From Hydrogenophaga sp. IBVHS2 (GTDB lineage: Bacteria; Pseudomonadota; Gammaproteobacteria; Burkholderiales; Burkholderiaceae_C): 64,000 nucleotides of DNA. Shown piece by piece: positions 17,306-26,359 of this stretch. Positions within the stretch are counted from its first letter, which is position 1. Each line of letters begins with the position of its first letter. Under the pieces are notes generated by a model. It saw only the letters and a list, made by a program, of their open reading frames with translations. It was not told the origin of the DNA and searched no databases. Both the position numbers and the translations under genes were made by a program. Location: NCBI RefSeq assembly GCF_002127215.1, contig NZ_NFUT01000004.1:1-64000 (forward strand). The letters run 5' to 3'.

Positions 17306-18559
17306 ATGCAGGTCTATCTGGTCGGCGGCGCCGTGCGGGATGCACTGATGGCGCGTTCCACCGGGGCGGCATCCCCCAGCGACCGCGACTGGGTGGTGGT
17401 GGGCGCCACACCCCAGGCGTTGAGCGATGCCGGCTTCCTGCCGGTGGGACGCGACTTCCCGGTCTTCCTGCATCCGCAGACGCGCGAGGAATACGCCCTG
17501 GCCCGCACCGAGCGCAAGACCGCACCGGGCTACCACGGCTTTGCCTTCCACGCCGACCCCGGCGTGACGCTGGAGGACGACCTGGCCCGGCGCGACCTGA
17601 CCATCAATGCCATGGCGGTGCCCCAGGCCGATGCCGACGATCCCGCCCGGGGCCGGCTGGTCGACCCCTATGGCGGGGCACAGGACCTGCACGACCGCGT
17701 GCTGCGCCATGTCACCCCGGCCTTTGCCGAAGACCCGGTCCGCATCCTGCGCCTGGCCCGTTTCGCCGCCCGGTTCCCCGACTTTTCGGTGGCCCCGGAA
17801 ACGCGGGACCTGATGCAGCGGATGGTGGAAGACGGCGAGGTGGACCACCTGGTGCCGGAGCGGGTGTGGCAGGAGATCGCCCGCGGCCTGATGGAACAGC
17901 GACCCAGCCGCATGCTGACCGTGCTGCGCGAATGCGGGGCGCTGGCGCGCCTGCTGCCCGAGGTGGACCGGCTGTGGGGCGTGCCGCAACGCGCCGAACA
18001 CCACCCCGAGGTGGACACCGGCGTGCACCTGATGATGGTGCTGGACATGGCCGCACGCCTGCAGGCCCCGCTGCCGGTGCGCTATGCCTGCCTGGGACAC
18101 GATCTGGGCAAAGGCACCACACCACCGGCCGAATGGCCACGCCACATCGGCCACGAGGCGCGCAGCGCACGCCTGCTCAAGGGCATCGGAGAACGTCTGC
18201 GAGTGCCCAGTGCCTGCCAGGAACTGGCCGACGTGGTGGCCCGGGAACACGGGCACATCCACGGCAGCGGGCTGTTGTCGCCGGCGGCCACGCTGCGGCT
18301 GCTCGAACGCTGCGACGCCATCCGCAAGCCGGACCGGTTTGCGCAGGTCCTGCTGGCCTGTGAATGCGATGCCCGCGGGCGGCTTGGCCATGAAGATCGC
18401 GACTATCCCCAGGCCCGCCGGCTGCATGACGCCCTGCAGGCGGTGCTGGCGGTGGACACCTCGGTCATTGCCTCGGCCGCCATGGCCGCCGGGCTCAGCG
18501 GCCCGCACATAGGCGAGCGGATCCATCAGGCACGCGTGGACGCCCTGCAGGGCCTGTGA
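17306..18559 (+). CDS. cca: Multifunctional CCA tRNA nucleotidyltransferase
   Basis: Adds and repairs the 3' CCA of tRNAs without a template. The 417 residues contain the class II nucleotidyltransferase head YLVGGAVRDALM (residues about 4-15), the metal-binding DRDW, the RRDLTINAMA motif (about 95-104) and the ERVWQE neck. The C-terminal half carries an HD domain (CLGHDLGKGTTP, about 265), typical of the proteobacterial long form that has phosphohydrolase and phosphodiesterase activity. The start ATG at 17306 matches the family N-terminus MQVYLVGGAVRD. Confidence 0.96.
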   Translation: MQVYLVGGAVRDALMARSTGAASPSDRDWVVVGATPQALSDAGFLPVGRDFPVFLHPQTREEYALARTERKTAPGYHGFAFHADPGVTLEDDLARRDLTINAMAVPQADADDPARGRLVDPYGGAQDLHDRVLRHVTPAFAEDPVRILRLARFAARFPDFSVAPETRDLMQRMVEDGEVDHLVPERVWQEIARGLMEQRPSRMLTVLRECGALARLLPEVDRLWGVPQRAEHHPEVDTGVHLMMVLDMAARLQAPLPVRYACLGHDLGKGTTPPAEWPRHIGHEARSARLLKGIGERLRVPSACQELADVVAREHGHIHGSGLLSPAATLRLLERCDAIRKPDRFAQVLLACECDARGRLGHEDRDYPQARRLHDALQAVLAVDTSVIASAAMAAGLSGPHIGERIHQARVDALQGL

Positions 18560-18588
18560 GACCATGGGCGGCTCGATCAGGAGGCCGC

Positions 18589-18999
18589 ATGCCGCACCGC
18601 AATCTGCTCAACCGACCGCTGGCCGACGGCATCCGTCGACTCGGTTTTCGCAAGTGGTACGAGCGTGAACTGCTCTCCAGCCATGCGCACATGACGCTGG
18701 CCATCCTGGCGGCGGTTGCCATGCTGGCCAGCTTCGAGGCCTTCCAGGGTGGCAGCCTGGCCGACAAGCTGATGGATATGGTGTTCGTGGTGGTGAGCGG
18801 CGCGATCGCGCTGTGGTCGCTGCGGCGCTACCTGTTCCTGCTGATGCACGCCGAAGAGGTGGCGAACCAGGCGAACTGCGCCAACTGCAAGGCCTACGGC
18901 CAGCTGCGGGTGCAGGACGAGCCCGGCCACCGCCGCCCGGAGCTGGTGCCGGTGTGCTGCAAACGCTGCGGTTTTCGCTGGACGCTGCGGGACGACTGA
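18589..18999 (+). CDS. Small inner-membrane protein with C-terminal zinc-ribbon-like cysteines
   Basis: A 136-residue protein. Two hydrophobic segments lie at about residues 33-52 and 63-82. The cytoplasmic tail carries CANC and CCKRC, spaced to form a Cys4 zinc ribbon. I do not recognise a named family. The start at 18589 follows AGGAGG (18579-18584); an upstream in-frame ATG overlapping the end of cca is rejected for lack of a ribosome site. It probably shares the cca transcript and is convergent with the DUF2905 gene. Confidence 0.7.
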   Translation: MPHRNLLNRPLADGIRRLGFRKWYERELLSSHAHMTLAILAAVAMLASFEAFQGGSLADKLMDMVFVVVSGAIALWSLRRYLFLLMHAEEVANQANCANCKAYGQLRVQDEPGHRRPELVPVCCKRCGFRWTLRDD

Positions 19000-19004
19000 G
19001 CGCG

Positions 19005-19199
19005 TCAGATCAGGTAGCCGATCAGGCTGGCCACGAAGCTGAGCAGCACGGTCGAGGCGAACGGCAGGAACCACTCACGCCCGAAGGCCCGGAAGCGCAG
19101 GTCGCCCGGCAGCCGGCCCAGCCCCATCTTCTGCAGCAGCGGCGTGGCCCAGCTGATCAGCAGCAGCGCCAGGAAGATCACGAGCATCCAGCGGATCAT
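19005..19199 (-). CDS. DUF2905 small membrane protein
   Basis: A 64-residue protein with two hydrophobic segments (about 4-20 and 44-63) flanking the conserved loop LGRLPGDLRF that defines DUF2905. The family function is unknown. It lies 9 bases downstream of midA on the same strand and is likely co-transcribed with it. Confidence 0.85.
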   Translation of the reverse strand: MIRWMLVIFLALLLISWATPLLQKMGLGRLPGDLRFRAFGREWFLPFASTVLLSFVASLIGYLI

Positions 19200-19208
19200 G
19201 GATCGTCC

Positions 19209-20354
19209 TCAGAGTCGGTGGGTGCGGTCGCCGCTGGCGAACCCGACCGGCACCCAGCCCTGCGCCGATGCCGCCGGTGCCAGGGCGATCACCTTGAACA
19301 GCTCGCCCATTTCGTGTTCGAGCACCAGCTTCAGCATCAGGGCGTTCTCGCGCGGGCCGGCGTCACGGGCCAGATCGAGCAGGCCGGCATTGAGCAGGAA
19401 GCGCCCCTGGCTGGTGTAGCCCAGCACCGACAGGCCGGCGTCCTGCGCTGCCAGGGCCACGCCCGTGAAGTTGACATGGGCGGTGATGTCCTTCTGCCCG
19501 GGGTCGGCCAGCGGATCGCTGTCGCTGCGGTGGGCCTGGTGGCACATCAGCGTGCCCATGTGGCGCTGCGGGTGGTAGTACTCGGCCTCCGGAAAACCGT
19601 AGTCGATCAGGAAGGCCACACCGCGTTCGAGCCGGTCGGCCAGGGTGCGCACGAAGGCTTCGGCCTGGGGATGGATCTCGGTCAGGTAGTCGTGCGGACC
19701 CTCGATGGCGGGCGGCGGGCGGGCATCGGTGGGGCAGTCGGCCCAGACCAGCTGGCCGTCGGCATCCAGCTCCACACCGCGCTCGGACCACACGCCGCGC
19801 TGGCGGTGCAGCAGGCGCACCGGCATGGCGTCGAGCACCTCGTTGCCGACCACCACGCCCGCCATGCGGGCCGGCAACTCGCTCACCCAGCGCACCCGGC
19901 CGGCATGGGCCGACAGGGTGGCGGCCTGGCGCTCGCGCAGGCTGCCCGACAGATCGACGATGGTGTAACGCCGGGGCGCGCAACCGGCTGCTTCCAGGGC
20001 ATCGAGCAGCTGCAAGGCCAGCGCGCCGGAGCCGGCCCCGAATTCCCACACCTCGTCGGTGCCCGTGGCCTGAAGCGCCTGCTGCACCTGCCGCGCCAGG
20101 GTCTGCCCGAACAGGGGCGTGAGCTCGGGCGCGGTGACGAAGTCGCTGCCGGACTGCGGCAGGTGCCCGAACTTGGGGGCGGTGTTGGCGTAATAGCCCA
20201 GCCCGGGTTCGTACAGGGCGATGGCCATGTAGCGGTCGAACGGCAGCCAGCCACCGGCCTCGCCGATGGCCTGGCGCAGGCGCGCCAGCAGGGCGGTCGT
20301 TACACTGGAGGGTTCGTTCACGGCAGCGGGTGGCACCCGCCGATTGTCCCCCAT
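19209..20354 (-). CDS. MidA/NDUFAF7-family SAM-dependent methyltransferase
   Basis: A 381-residue class I methyltransferase of the DUF185/MidA family; the mitochondrial homologue methylates an arginine of the complex I subunit NDUFS2. Visible motifs are FDRYMAIALYEPGLGYY (about residues 36-52), DFVTAPELTPLFG and the SAM-binding EFGAGSGALA (about 106-115). The start at ATG 20354 is backed by AGAGGGGG immediately upstream; a GTG at 20321 lacks one. This start codon overlaps the start codon of the divergent folM-like gene. The bacterial substrate is unproven. Confidence 0.88.
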   Translation of the reverse strand: MGDNRRVPPAAVNEPSSVTTALLARLRQAIGEAGGWLPFDRYMAIALYEPGLGYYANTAPKFGHLPQSGSDFVTAPELTPLFGQTLARQVQQALQATGTDEVWEFGAGSGALALQLLDALEAAGCAPRRYTIVDLSGSLRERQAATLSAHAGRVRWVSELPARMAGVVVGNEVLDAMPVRLLHRQRGVWSERGVELDADGQLVWADCPTDARPPPAIEGPHDYLTEIHPQAEAFVRTLADRLERGVAFLIDYGFPEAEYYHPQRHMGTLMCHQAHRSDSDPLADPGQKDITAHVNFTGVALAAQDAGLSVLGYTSQGRFLLNAGLLDLARDAGPRENALMLKLVLEHEMGELFKVIALAPAASAQGWVPVGFASGDRTHRL

Positions 20355-21171
20355 GAATCCCCCTCTTCCCGGCGCCGGACAACCCGGCGCGGTCCTGATC
20401 ACCGGCGGCTCGCTGCGCCTGGGTGCCGAGCTGGTGCGTGCGTTTGCGCAAGCCGGCTGGCAGGTGTGGTGCCACTACAGCCGGTCGGCCGATGCGGCAT
20501 CGGCCCTGGCGGCCGAGCTCCGGCAGGCCGGCGCGCGGGTCGACACGGTCCGCGCCGACCTGGCTGATGGCGCCCAGATCGAGGCCATGATGGCCCACAT
20601 CGAGGCCACCGGCGGGCCGCTGCGCGCGGTGGTGAACAACGCGTCCACCTTCGAGCCGGACACCGGCATCGACTTCGACCCGGCCATGGCGCGGCTGCAG
20701 CTGGAGGTGAACCTGATCGCGCCGCTGCTGCTCGGCCGCGAGCTCGCCCGCATGCAGCAGCGCCATGCCCTGCCCGACGCCTGTGTGCTGCACGTGCTGG
20801 ACCAGAAGGTGCACAACCTCAACCGCGACTACTTCTCGTACACCGTGTCCAAGCTGGCACTGGAGCGGTCGGTGGCGCTGCAGGCCCAGGCGCTGGCGCC
20901 GGGCGTGCGCGTCAACGCCGTGGCACCGGGCCTGATGTACCTGAGCGGTCCGCAACAGCCCGAGAACTTCGAACGCGCCAGCCGCGTCAATCTGCTGCGC
21001 CGACCCACCGACCCGGCCCAGGTGGCGCAGACCTGCGTGTTCCTGGCCAGCCATACCGGCATCACCGGCACCACGGTGAACGTGGACAGCGGCCAGCACC
21101 TGGTGCCCCTGGAGCGCGACGTGATGTTCGTGGTGGAAGAACTGATGCAGGAGAAACCCCTTGACCGCTGA
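20353..21171 (+). CDS. FolM-like pteridine/dihydromonapterin reductase (SDR)
   Basis: A 272-residue short-chain dehydrogenase. The cofactor loop is TGGSLRLGAEL (about residues 17-27), with the NNAS motif near 98 and a catalytic YTVSK (about 165-169). The folate neighbourhood (two folB-like genes immediately downstream, overlapping) supports dihydromonapterin or dihydrofolate reductase activity like FolM or PTR1. The ATG at 20353 has no ribosome-binding site, so the message may be leaderless or weakly translated. Its stop overlaps the next start by 11 bases. Confidence 0.85.
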   Translation: MNPPLPGAGQPGAVLITGGSLRLGAELVRAFAQAGWQVWCHYSRSADAASALAAELRQAGARVDTVRADLADGAQIEAMMAHIEATGGPLRAVVNNASTFEPDTGIDFDPAMARLQLEVNLIAPLLLGRELARMQQRHALPDACVLHVLDQKVHNLNRDYFSYTVSKLALERSVALQAQALAPGVRVNAVAPGLMYLSGPQQPENFERASRVNLLRRPTDPAQVAQTCVFLASHTGITGTTVNVDSGQHLVPLERDVMFVVEELMQEKPLDR

Positions 21172-21562
21172 CCTCAATGCCCTGCTGCTGAACTGCCGCA
21201 AGCTGTTCCTGCGCCGCCACGAGGTGATGGTGCAGATCGGCATCCACGACTTCGAGAAGACCGCGCCGCAGCGCCTGTGGATCGATGTCGAGCTGTACGT
21301 GCCGCTGGCGCAGTCCACCCCCAAGGGCGACCGCATCGACGAGGTGGTGGACTACGACTTCGTGCGCGAGGTGGTGGCGCAGCGCATCGCGCAGGGTCAC
21401 ATCGGCCTGCAGGAAACGCTGGTGGACGAGCTGGTCGATCGGCTGCTGCAGAACCCGGGCGTGGCCGCCGTGCGGCTGTCCACCTGCAAGCCCGACGTCT
21501 ACCCCGACTGCGAGGCGGTGGGGGTGGAGGTGTTCCGGATCCGGTCGCAGGAGGCGGCATGA
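21161..21562 (+). CDS. Dihydroneopterin aldolase-family protein (copy 1)
   Basis: A 133-residue T-fold protein of the FolB family (dihydroneopterin aldolase/epimerase). It contains the strand VMVQIGIHDFEKTAPQRLW, the VVDYDFVREVV helix and the catalytic-region ETLVDELVDRLL. The TTG start at 21161 follows AGGAG and lies inside the end of the folM-like gene, indicating translational coupling. One of the two adjacent copies may act on a different pterin; sequence alone does not say which makes folate. Confidence 0.85.
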   Translation: MTADLNALLLNCRKLFLRRHEVMVQIGIHDFEKTAPQRLWIDVELYVPLAQSTPKGDRIDEVVDYDFVREVVAQRIAQGHIGLQETLVDELVDRLLQNPGVAAVRLSTCKPDVYPDCEAVGVEVFRIRSQEAA

Positions 21563-21945
21563 ACCCCATGTCATCGGGCACACACGCGGGCACCCAGATC
21601 CTCACGCTCACCGGGCTGCGCTTCAACGCCAACCTCGGCATCCTGGACCACGAGAAGCTCAGCCCCCAGCCGATCCAGGTGGACGCCGAGCTGAATCAGG
21701 GCACCCAGCCCCTGCTGCCGCACGACGACGACATCACCCATGTGCTGGACTACCGCAAGGTGCGGCAGATCATCATCGACGAGTGCACCGCCGAACATGT
21801 GAACCTGCTGGAGAGCCTGATCGGCAAGCTGGCCCGCCGGCTCATGCAGCTGCCCGGCGTGATCGGCGTGCGGGTGAAGATCGCCAAGCTGGAGATCTTC
21901 GACGACTGCGAGGTCGCCATCCGCATGGAAAGCGGACAGTGGTGA
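21559..21945 (+). CDS. Dihydroneopterin aldolase-family protein (copy 2)
   Basis: A 128-residue second FolB-like T-fold protein. It has [20 protein letters not shown], then [12 protein letters not shown] and the [12 protein letters not shown] helix. Copy 1 has Glu-Thr-Leu at the equivalent of Glu-Ser-Leu here. It overlaps copy 1 by four bases (ATGA) and is preceded by AGGAGG. The two copies are clearly divergent, so this is an old duplication, not a recent repeat. Confidence 0.85.
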   Translation: MNPMSSGTHAGTQILTLTGLRFNANLGILDHEKLSPQPIQVDAELNQGTQPLLPHDDDITHVLDYRKVRQIIIDECTAEHVNLLESLIGKLARRLMQLPGVIGVRVKIAKLEIFDDCEVAIRMESGQW

Positions 21946-21958
21946 AAGGAACCACCCC

Positions 21959-22852
21959 ATGAACGAACAACTGGAAAACCACAAGCTCGAAAAACGCCTG
22001 TGCCGCGAGGTCGGCCGCGCCATCACCGACTACAACATGATCGGCGAAGGCGACCGCGTCATGGTCTGCCTCTCGGGCGGCAAGGACAGCTACGGCATGC
22101 TCGACATCCTGCTCAAGCTGCAGCAGCGCGCACCCGTCAACTTCGAGCTGATCGCGGTCAACCTCGACCAGAAGCAGCCCGGCTTTCCCGAGCACGTGCT
22201 GCCCGAATACCTGTCGAACCTGGGTGTGAAGTTCCACATCGAGAACCAGGACACCTACTCCATCGTCAAGCGCGTCATCCCCGAGGGCAAGACGCTGTGC
22301 AGCCTGTGCAGCCGCCTGCGACGGGGCATCCTGTACCGGGTGGCCGACGAGCTGGGCTGCAACCGCATCGCCCTGGGCCACCACCGCGACGACATCCTGC
22401 AGACCCTGCTGCTCAACATGTTCTTCGGCGCCAAGCTCAAGGGCATGCCGCCCAAGCTGGTGAGCGACGACGGCCGCCATGTGGTGATCCGTCCCATGGC
22501 CTATGTGGCCGAGAAGGACCTGATCCGCTGGGCCGAGATCCGGCAGTTCCCCATCATCCCCTGCACCCTGTGCGGCAGCCAGGAAAACCTGCAACGCAAG
22601 CAGGTGGGCAACCTGCTGCGCGAATGGGACGCGCGTTTCCCGGGCCGGCTGGAGAACATGTTCAACTCGCTGCAGAACGTGGTGCCCAGCCACCTGATGG
22701 ACCGCCAGCTGTTCCCGTTCGACACGCTGGAAGCCACCGGCGTGCCCGACCCCGACGGCGACAAGGCGTTCGACACCGAAATGCCCGCACCCGCTGGCGG
22801 TGCGGGGAACCTGGCGCCGGCCCGACCGGTCATACCCATCGCTGCCGACTGA
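21959..22852 (+). CDS. ttcA: tRNA 2-thiocytidine(32) synthetase
   Basis: Thiolates C32 of certain tRNAs using ATP and a [4Fe-4S] cluster. The 297 residues show the PP-loop [11 protein letters not shown] (about residues 38-48), the first cysteine pair CSLC (about 114-117) and CTLCGSQE (about 201-208), all diagnostic for TtcA. The last 40 residues are a Pro/Ala-rich extension. It follows the second folB-like gene by 13 bases, in the folM-folB-folB-ttcA order. Confidence 0.96.
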   Translation: MNEQLENHKLEKRLCREVGRAITDYNMIGEGDRVMVCLSGGKDSYGMLDILLKLQQRAPVNFELIAVNLDQKQPGFPEHVLPEYLSNLGVKFHIENQDTYSIVKRVIPEGKTLCSLCSRLRRGILYRVADELGCNRIALGHHRDDILQTLLLNMFFGAKLKGMPPKLVSDDGRHVVIRPMAYVAEKDLIRWAEIRQFPIIPCTLCGSQENLQRKQVGNLLREWDARFPGRLENMFNSLQNVVPSHLMDRQLFPFDTLEATGVPDPDGDKAFDTEMPAPAGGAGNLAPARPVIPIAAD

Positions 22853-22863
22853 GCCGACTGCCC

Positions 22864-23520
22864 ATGACCCTCCGCTCCTTCTCTTCCGGCCTGCGCCGCC
22901 TGGGCGCCGTGGTGCTGCTGGGCGCCACGGTCGCCCTGGGCGGGTGCGCCAGCGTGATGCTGGTGGACAACGAGGTGCAGAGCCATCCCCGGTGGAGCGA
23001 ACGCGGCAACGGCATTCCGCAGGCCCCCCAGGTGTTCCGCTTCGAGCGCACGCCCTCGCAGGAGGGCGGACGCGCCGGCGCCAGCCAGGACATGCTGGAA
23101 CGGCTGACCACACAGTCGCTGGCCCGCGCCGGCTGGACGCCGGCCGCCGGCAACGTGCGGGCTCCCTGGGCGGTGGAGGTCAGTGCCATCGTGGTGCAGC
23201 TGCCCCGTGCGCCCTGGGAAAGCCCGTACGACAGTTTTCATGGTCCGTTCGGACCGAGATGGGTCCATCCCTACGGGCCGGGCTACGGGTTCCATGGCCC
23301 GGTCTTTCCCCGGCTGGAAACGCCCTACTACCAGCGCCGGGTGACGGTGCTGGTGCGCAACGCCGCGAACGGGCAGGTGGTGTTCGAATCCAGTGCCGCC
23401 CACGACGGCCGCTGGAACGGCACGGAAGCGCTCTGGCAGGCCATGCTGGATGCCGCCCTGCAGGGTTTCCCGAGCGCCCCTGAAGGCCGGCGCCGGGTGG
23501 ACATCGAAGTGCCCCGCTGA
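22864..23520 (+). CDS. DUF4136 lipoprotein
   Basis: A 218-residue predicted lipoprotein. The signal peptide ends in the lipobox LGGC (about residues 26-29). The DUF4136-like mature domain contains a Gly/Pro/Tyr-rich insert (about residues 120-155, rich in HGPFGP-like repeats). The function of the family is unknown. It lies 11 bases after ttcA and is probably in the same transcript. Confidence 0.8.
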   Translation: MTLRSFSSGLRRLGAVVLLGATVALGGCASVMLVDNEVQSHPRWSERGNGIPQAPQVFRFERTPSQEGGRAGASQDMLERLTTQSLARAGWTPAAGNVRAPWAVEVSAIVVQLPRAPWESPYDSFHGPFGPRWVHPYGPGYGFHGPVFPRLETPYYQRRVTVLVRNAANGQVVFESSAAHDGRWNGTEALWQAMLDAALQGFPSAPEGRRRVDIEVPR

Positions 23521-23587
23521 CCGCCACCGGCGGACCGCAGCCGCTACAGTTCGGCGACCGGCGCCCCGCCGCGCCGAGGAGACCCCA

Positions 23588-24226
23588 TTGGAAGCCACCC
23601 GCATCCTGGCCGTGCGCCACGGAGAGACCGCCTGGAACCGCCTGACCCGCATCCAGGGGCACACCGACATCGAACTCAACGAACACGGTCGCTGGCAGGC
23701 CGAGCGGCTGGCCGATGCCTTGCGCGAGGAACCGCTGGCGGCCATCTATGCCAGCGATCTCAAGCGCGCCCGCGCCACCGCCGAGGCGGTGGCCCATCAG
23801 CGGGACATGCCGGTGCACATCCACATGGGTCTGCGTGAGCGGGGCTTTGGCCGGTTCGAGGGCCACACCTGGGACGAACTGGAGCTGCGCTTTCCGGCCG
23901 AGACGCTGGCCTGGCGCAAGCGCATGCCCGACTTCGCCCCGCCGGGTGGCGAGACCTTGCTGCAGCTGCGCGAGCGGGTGCTGGCGGCCGTGGACGACCT
24001 GGCTGCCCGCCACCCGGGCGAACAGGTGCTGATGGTGGTGCACGGGGGCGTGCTGGACGTGCTCTACCGCGCCGCCACCCGGCTGGAACTGCAGGCCCCG
24101 CGCAGCTGGGCACTGCCCAACACCGCCGTCAACCGGCTGCTGTGGTCCCCCGAGGGCCTGGGCCTGGTGGGCTGGGCCGATGTGCGCCACCTGCAGACCG
24201 ACAGCCTGGACGAGCAGCATGTCTGA
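23588..24226 (+). CDS. Histidine phosphatase (phosphoglycerate mutase-like)
   Basis: A 212-residue branch 1 histidine phosphatase. The catalytic RHGET motif is at about residues 10-14, followed by the second phosphate pocket (SDLKRARATAEA, then LRERGFGRFEG), and MVVHGG near 148 supplies the second His. A phosphatase rather than a glycolytic mutase is likely from length and context. The start is TTG 23588 behind GAGGAG; no ATG fits. The next gene overlaps it by 8 bases. Confidence 0.88.
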   Translation: MEATRILAVRHGETAWNRLTRIQGHTDIELNEHGRWQAERLADALREEPLAAIYASDLKRARATAEAVAHQRDMPVHIHMGLRERGFGRFEGHTWDELELRFPAETLAWRKRMPDFAPPGGETLLQLRERVLAAVDDLAARHPGEQVLMVVHGGVLDVLYRAATRLELQAPRSWALPNTAVNRLLWSPEGLGLVGWADVRHLQTDSLDEQHV

Positions 24227-25394
24227 GGCGGCCCGTGAGCAGCGCCTGCGCCGGGTGCGGGCGCTGGTCGGCCGGGGCGTGGATGCCATCGACACCCCGG
24301 CCCTGGTGGTCGATCTCGATGCCATGGAGCGCAACCTGCAGCGCATGGCCGACTTTGCCGCCGGGCATGGCCTGCGCCTGCGACCCCACGCCAAGATGCA
24401 CAAGTGCGCCGCACTGGCCCGGCTGCAGATGGCCCACGGCGCGGTGGGCGTGTGCGTGCAGAAGACCGACGAAGCCCTGGCCCTGGCCGAGGGCGGCGTG
24501 AGCGACATCTACATCAGCAACCAGGTGGTGGACCCGGCCAAGCTGCAGCGGCTGGCGCAGGCGGTGCAAAGCAGGCCGGACGTGCGCTGGGCCGTGGCGG
24601 TGGACAGCGCCACCGGCATCGAGCGCCTGGCCACCGCCCTGACCGTGGCGGGCGTGCAGGCGCCGGGCCGCTTCGACGTGTTCGTGGAGATCGACGCCGG
24701 CCAGAACCGCTGCGGCGTGGAACCCGGCGACGCCGCCGCTGCACTGGCGGTGCAGGTGCTGGCGCGGCCGGTGCTGCGGTTCGCCGGCCTGCAGGCGTAC
24801 CACGGGCGTGCCCAGCACATCCGCGACGCCACCGGCCGCGCGGCGGCCATCGACCTCGCGGCCCGGGCGGTGCGGACCACCACCGAAGCCCTGAACCGGC
24901 TGGGCATCCAGGTGCCGCTGGTGACCGGTGCCGGCAGCGGCAGCTTCGCGCTGGAGGCCGGCAGCGGCCTGTGGGGCGAGATCCAGCCCGGCTCCTACCT
25001 GTTCATGGACGCCGACTACGCCGCCAATGAGGCACTGCCGGGCGCGCCGGTATTCGAGCACGCACTGTTCGTGAAGTCCCAGGTGATGAGCCGAAGCCCC
25101 GACCGGGCGGTGGTGGATGCCGGCCACAAGAGCCACGCCATCGACAGCGGTCTGCCCCGGGTGGCACAACCGCCGGGGCTGGACTTTGCCAACAGCGGCG
25201 ACGAACACGGCATCCTGCGCCCGGCATCCCCGGACGGCACCCTGCCCGAACTGGGCGAGACGGTCTGGCTGATCCCCGGCCATTGCGACCCCACGGTGAA
25301 CCTGCACGACGTGATGGTCGGCGTGCGCGGCGGCCTGCAGCAGGGCCGGGTGGAACGGGTGTTCGAGGTGGATGCCCGGGGCGCCCTGGGCTGA
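24219..25394 (+). CDS. DSD1-family PLP-dependent amino-acid aldolase/dehydratase
   Basis: A 391-residue fold type III PLP enzyme. The N-terminal alanine-racemase-like barrel contains DTPALVVDLDAMERNL and RPHAKMHK (about residues 52-59), whose Lys is the PLP Schiff-base residue. The C-terminal domain has the metal ligands of D-serine dehydratase and D-threonine aldolase (PGHCDPTVNLHD). The substrate is probably a D- or L-threo 3-hydroxy amino acid. It overlaps the phosphatase gene by 8 bases and is convergent with the SPOR gene. Confidence 0.88.
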   Translation: MSEAAREQRLRRVRALVGRGVDAIDTPALVVDLDAMERNLQRMADFAAGHGLRLRPHAKMHKCAALARLQMAHGAVGVCVQKTDEALALAEGGVSDIYISNQVVDPAKLQRLAQAVQSRPDVRWAVAVDSATGIERLATALTVAGVQAPGRFDVFVEIDAGQNRCGVEPGDAAAALAVQVLARPVLRFAGLQAYHGRAQHIRDATGRAAAIDLAARAVRTTTEALNRLGIQVPLVTGAGSGSFALEAGSGLWGEIQPGSYLFMDADYAANEALPGAPVFEHALFVKSQVMSRSPDRAVVDAGHKSHAIDSGLPRVAQPPGLDFANSGDEHGILRPASPDGTLPELGETVWLIPGHCDPTVNLHDVMVGVRGGLQQGRVERVFEVDARGALG

Positions 25395-25401
25395 CGCCGG
25401 G

Positions 25402-26346
25402 TCAGGGGCCGTAGACGCGGGCATCCAGCCCCAGCGCGCGGATCTGGCGCGCCGCCGCATCGGCCGCGGCACGGTCGTCCAGCGGACCGACCCGTATGCG
25501 CGTGAGGGTGCCCCGCGACGACTCGACCGGATCCACCAGCACCGGCAGGCCCGCATCGCGCAGCCGGGCTTCGGCCCGCGCGGCATTGGCCGGGTCGGCG
25601 AACATGCCCACCGCCACGCCATGGCCGCGCACCCGGACGCGGATGGCGTCGGCCACCTCTACCTTCTCGGGCTCTACCTTCGCGGGCTCGGGCGGGGCCA
25701 CCTCGGCCCTGGGTGCCGGTTCGGGCGGCGGGGCCGGAACGGCCACCGGCGCCGGCTCCGCCACCACGGGCGCCACCGACAATGGCGGAACCGGCAGCAC
25801 AGGCCGACCCCGGCTCTGCTGCCACCACCAGCCCGCAGCCGCCGACCCCAGCACCAGGTACAGGAACACCAGCAGCCCCAGCAACCAGGGGCCGCTGGCC
25901 TGCGCGGCCAGCTGCTCGCGGGCCTGCTGCACCGTGGCGGCCTGCCGCACCGCCTCGGTCATGCGCTGGCGCAACTCGCCGTGCAGCAGCACGTTGGCAT
26001 AGAAACCCGGCAGCAACCACAGCACCGCCACCAGCCCCCCGGCAGCGATCCAGCGCCACTGCGCCGACCAGGTCGTCCACGGGCCCATCTCGAACCACAG
26101 GGCAGCGCCCAGCGCCGCCAGCAGCACTGCATACGAAAAGGCGGCGCCCCACAGCCGACGGTAGATCAGCCAGCCCAGGGTGAAGCAGGCGGCCATGGTG
26201 TTCCAGGCCGGTCCGGGCAGACCGACCTCGTCGAAACGGCCGAACACCTTCAGGTAATACGGCGCCCCCACCGGCCCCAGTGCAGCGCGGTACAGCGCCG
26301 TGGTGGCGTTGTCCTGCGGGGGCAAAGTGGCCGGGCGCGACGACAT
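25402..26346 (-). CDS. DUF2628/SPOR-domain membrane protein
   Basis: A 314-residue protein. The N-terminal part is DUF2628-like, with hydrophobic segments between about residues 48 and 115. A further transmembrane helix lies at about 150-170, then a Pro/Ala/Glu-rich linker and a C-terminal SPOR-type domain (about 235-310, RVRGHGVAVGMFADPANAAR). SPOR domains bind denuded peptidoglycan at the septum. It lies 13 bases downstream of ruvB on the same strand. Confidence 0.8.
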   Translation of the reverse strand: MSSRPATLPPQDNATTALYRAALGPVGAPYYLKVFGRFDEVGLPGPAWNTMAACFTLGWLIYRRLWGAAFSYAVLLAALGAALWFEMGPWTTWSAQWRWIAAGGLVAVLWLLPGFYANVLLHGELRQRMTEAVRQAATVQQAREQLAAQASGPWLLGLLVFLYLVLGSAAAGWWWQQSRGRPVLPVPPLSVAPVVAEPAPVAVPAPPPEPAPRAEVAPPEPAKVEPEKVEVADAIRVRVRGHGVAVGMFADPANAARAEARLRDAGLPVLVDPVESSRGTLTRIRVGPLDDRAAADAAARQIRALGLDARVYGP

Positions 26347-26359
26347 GGGAGCTGGTGGG

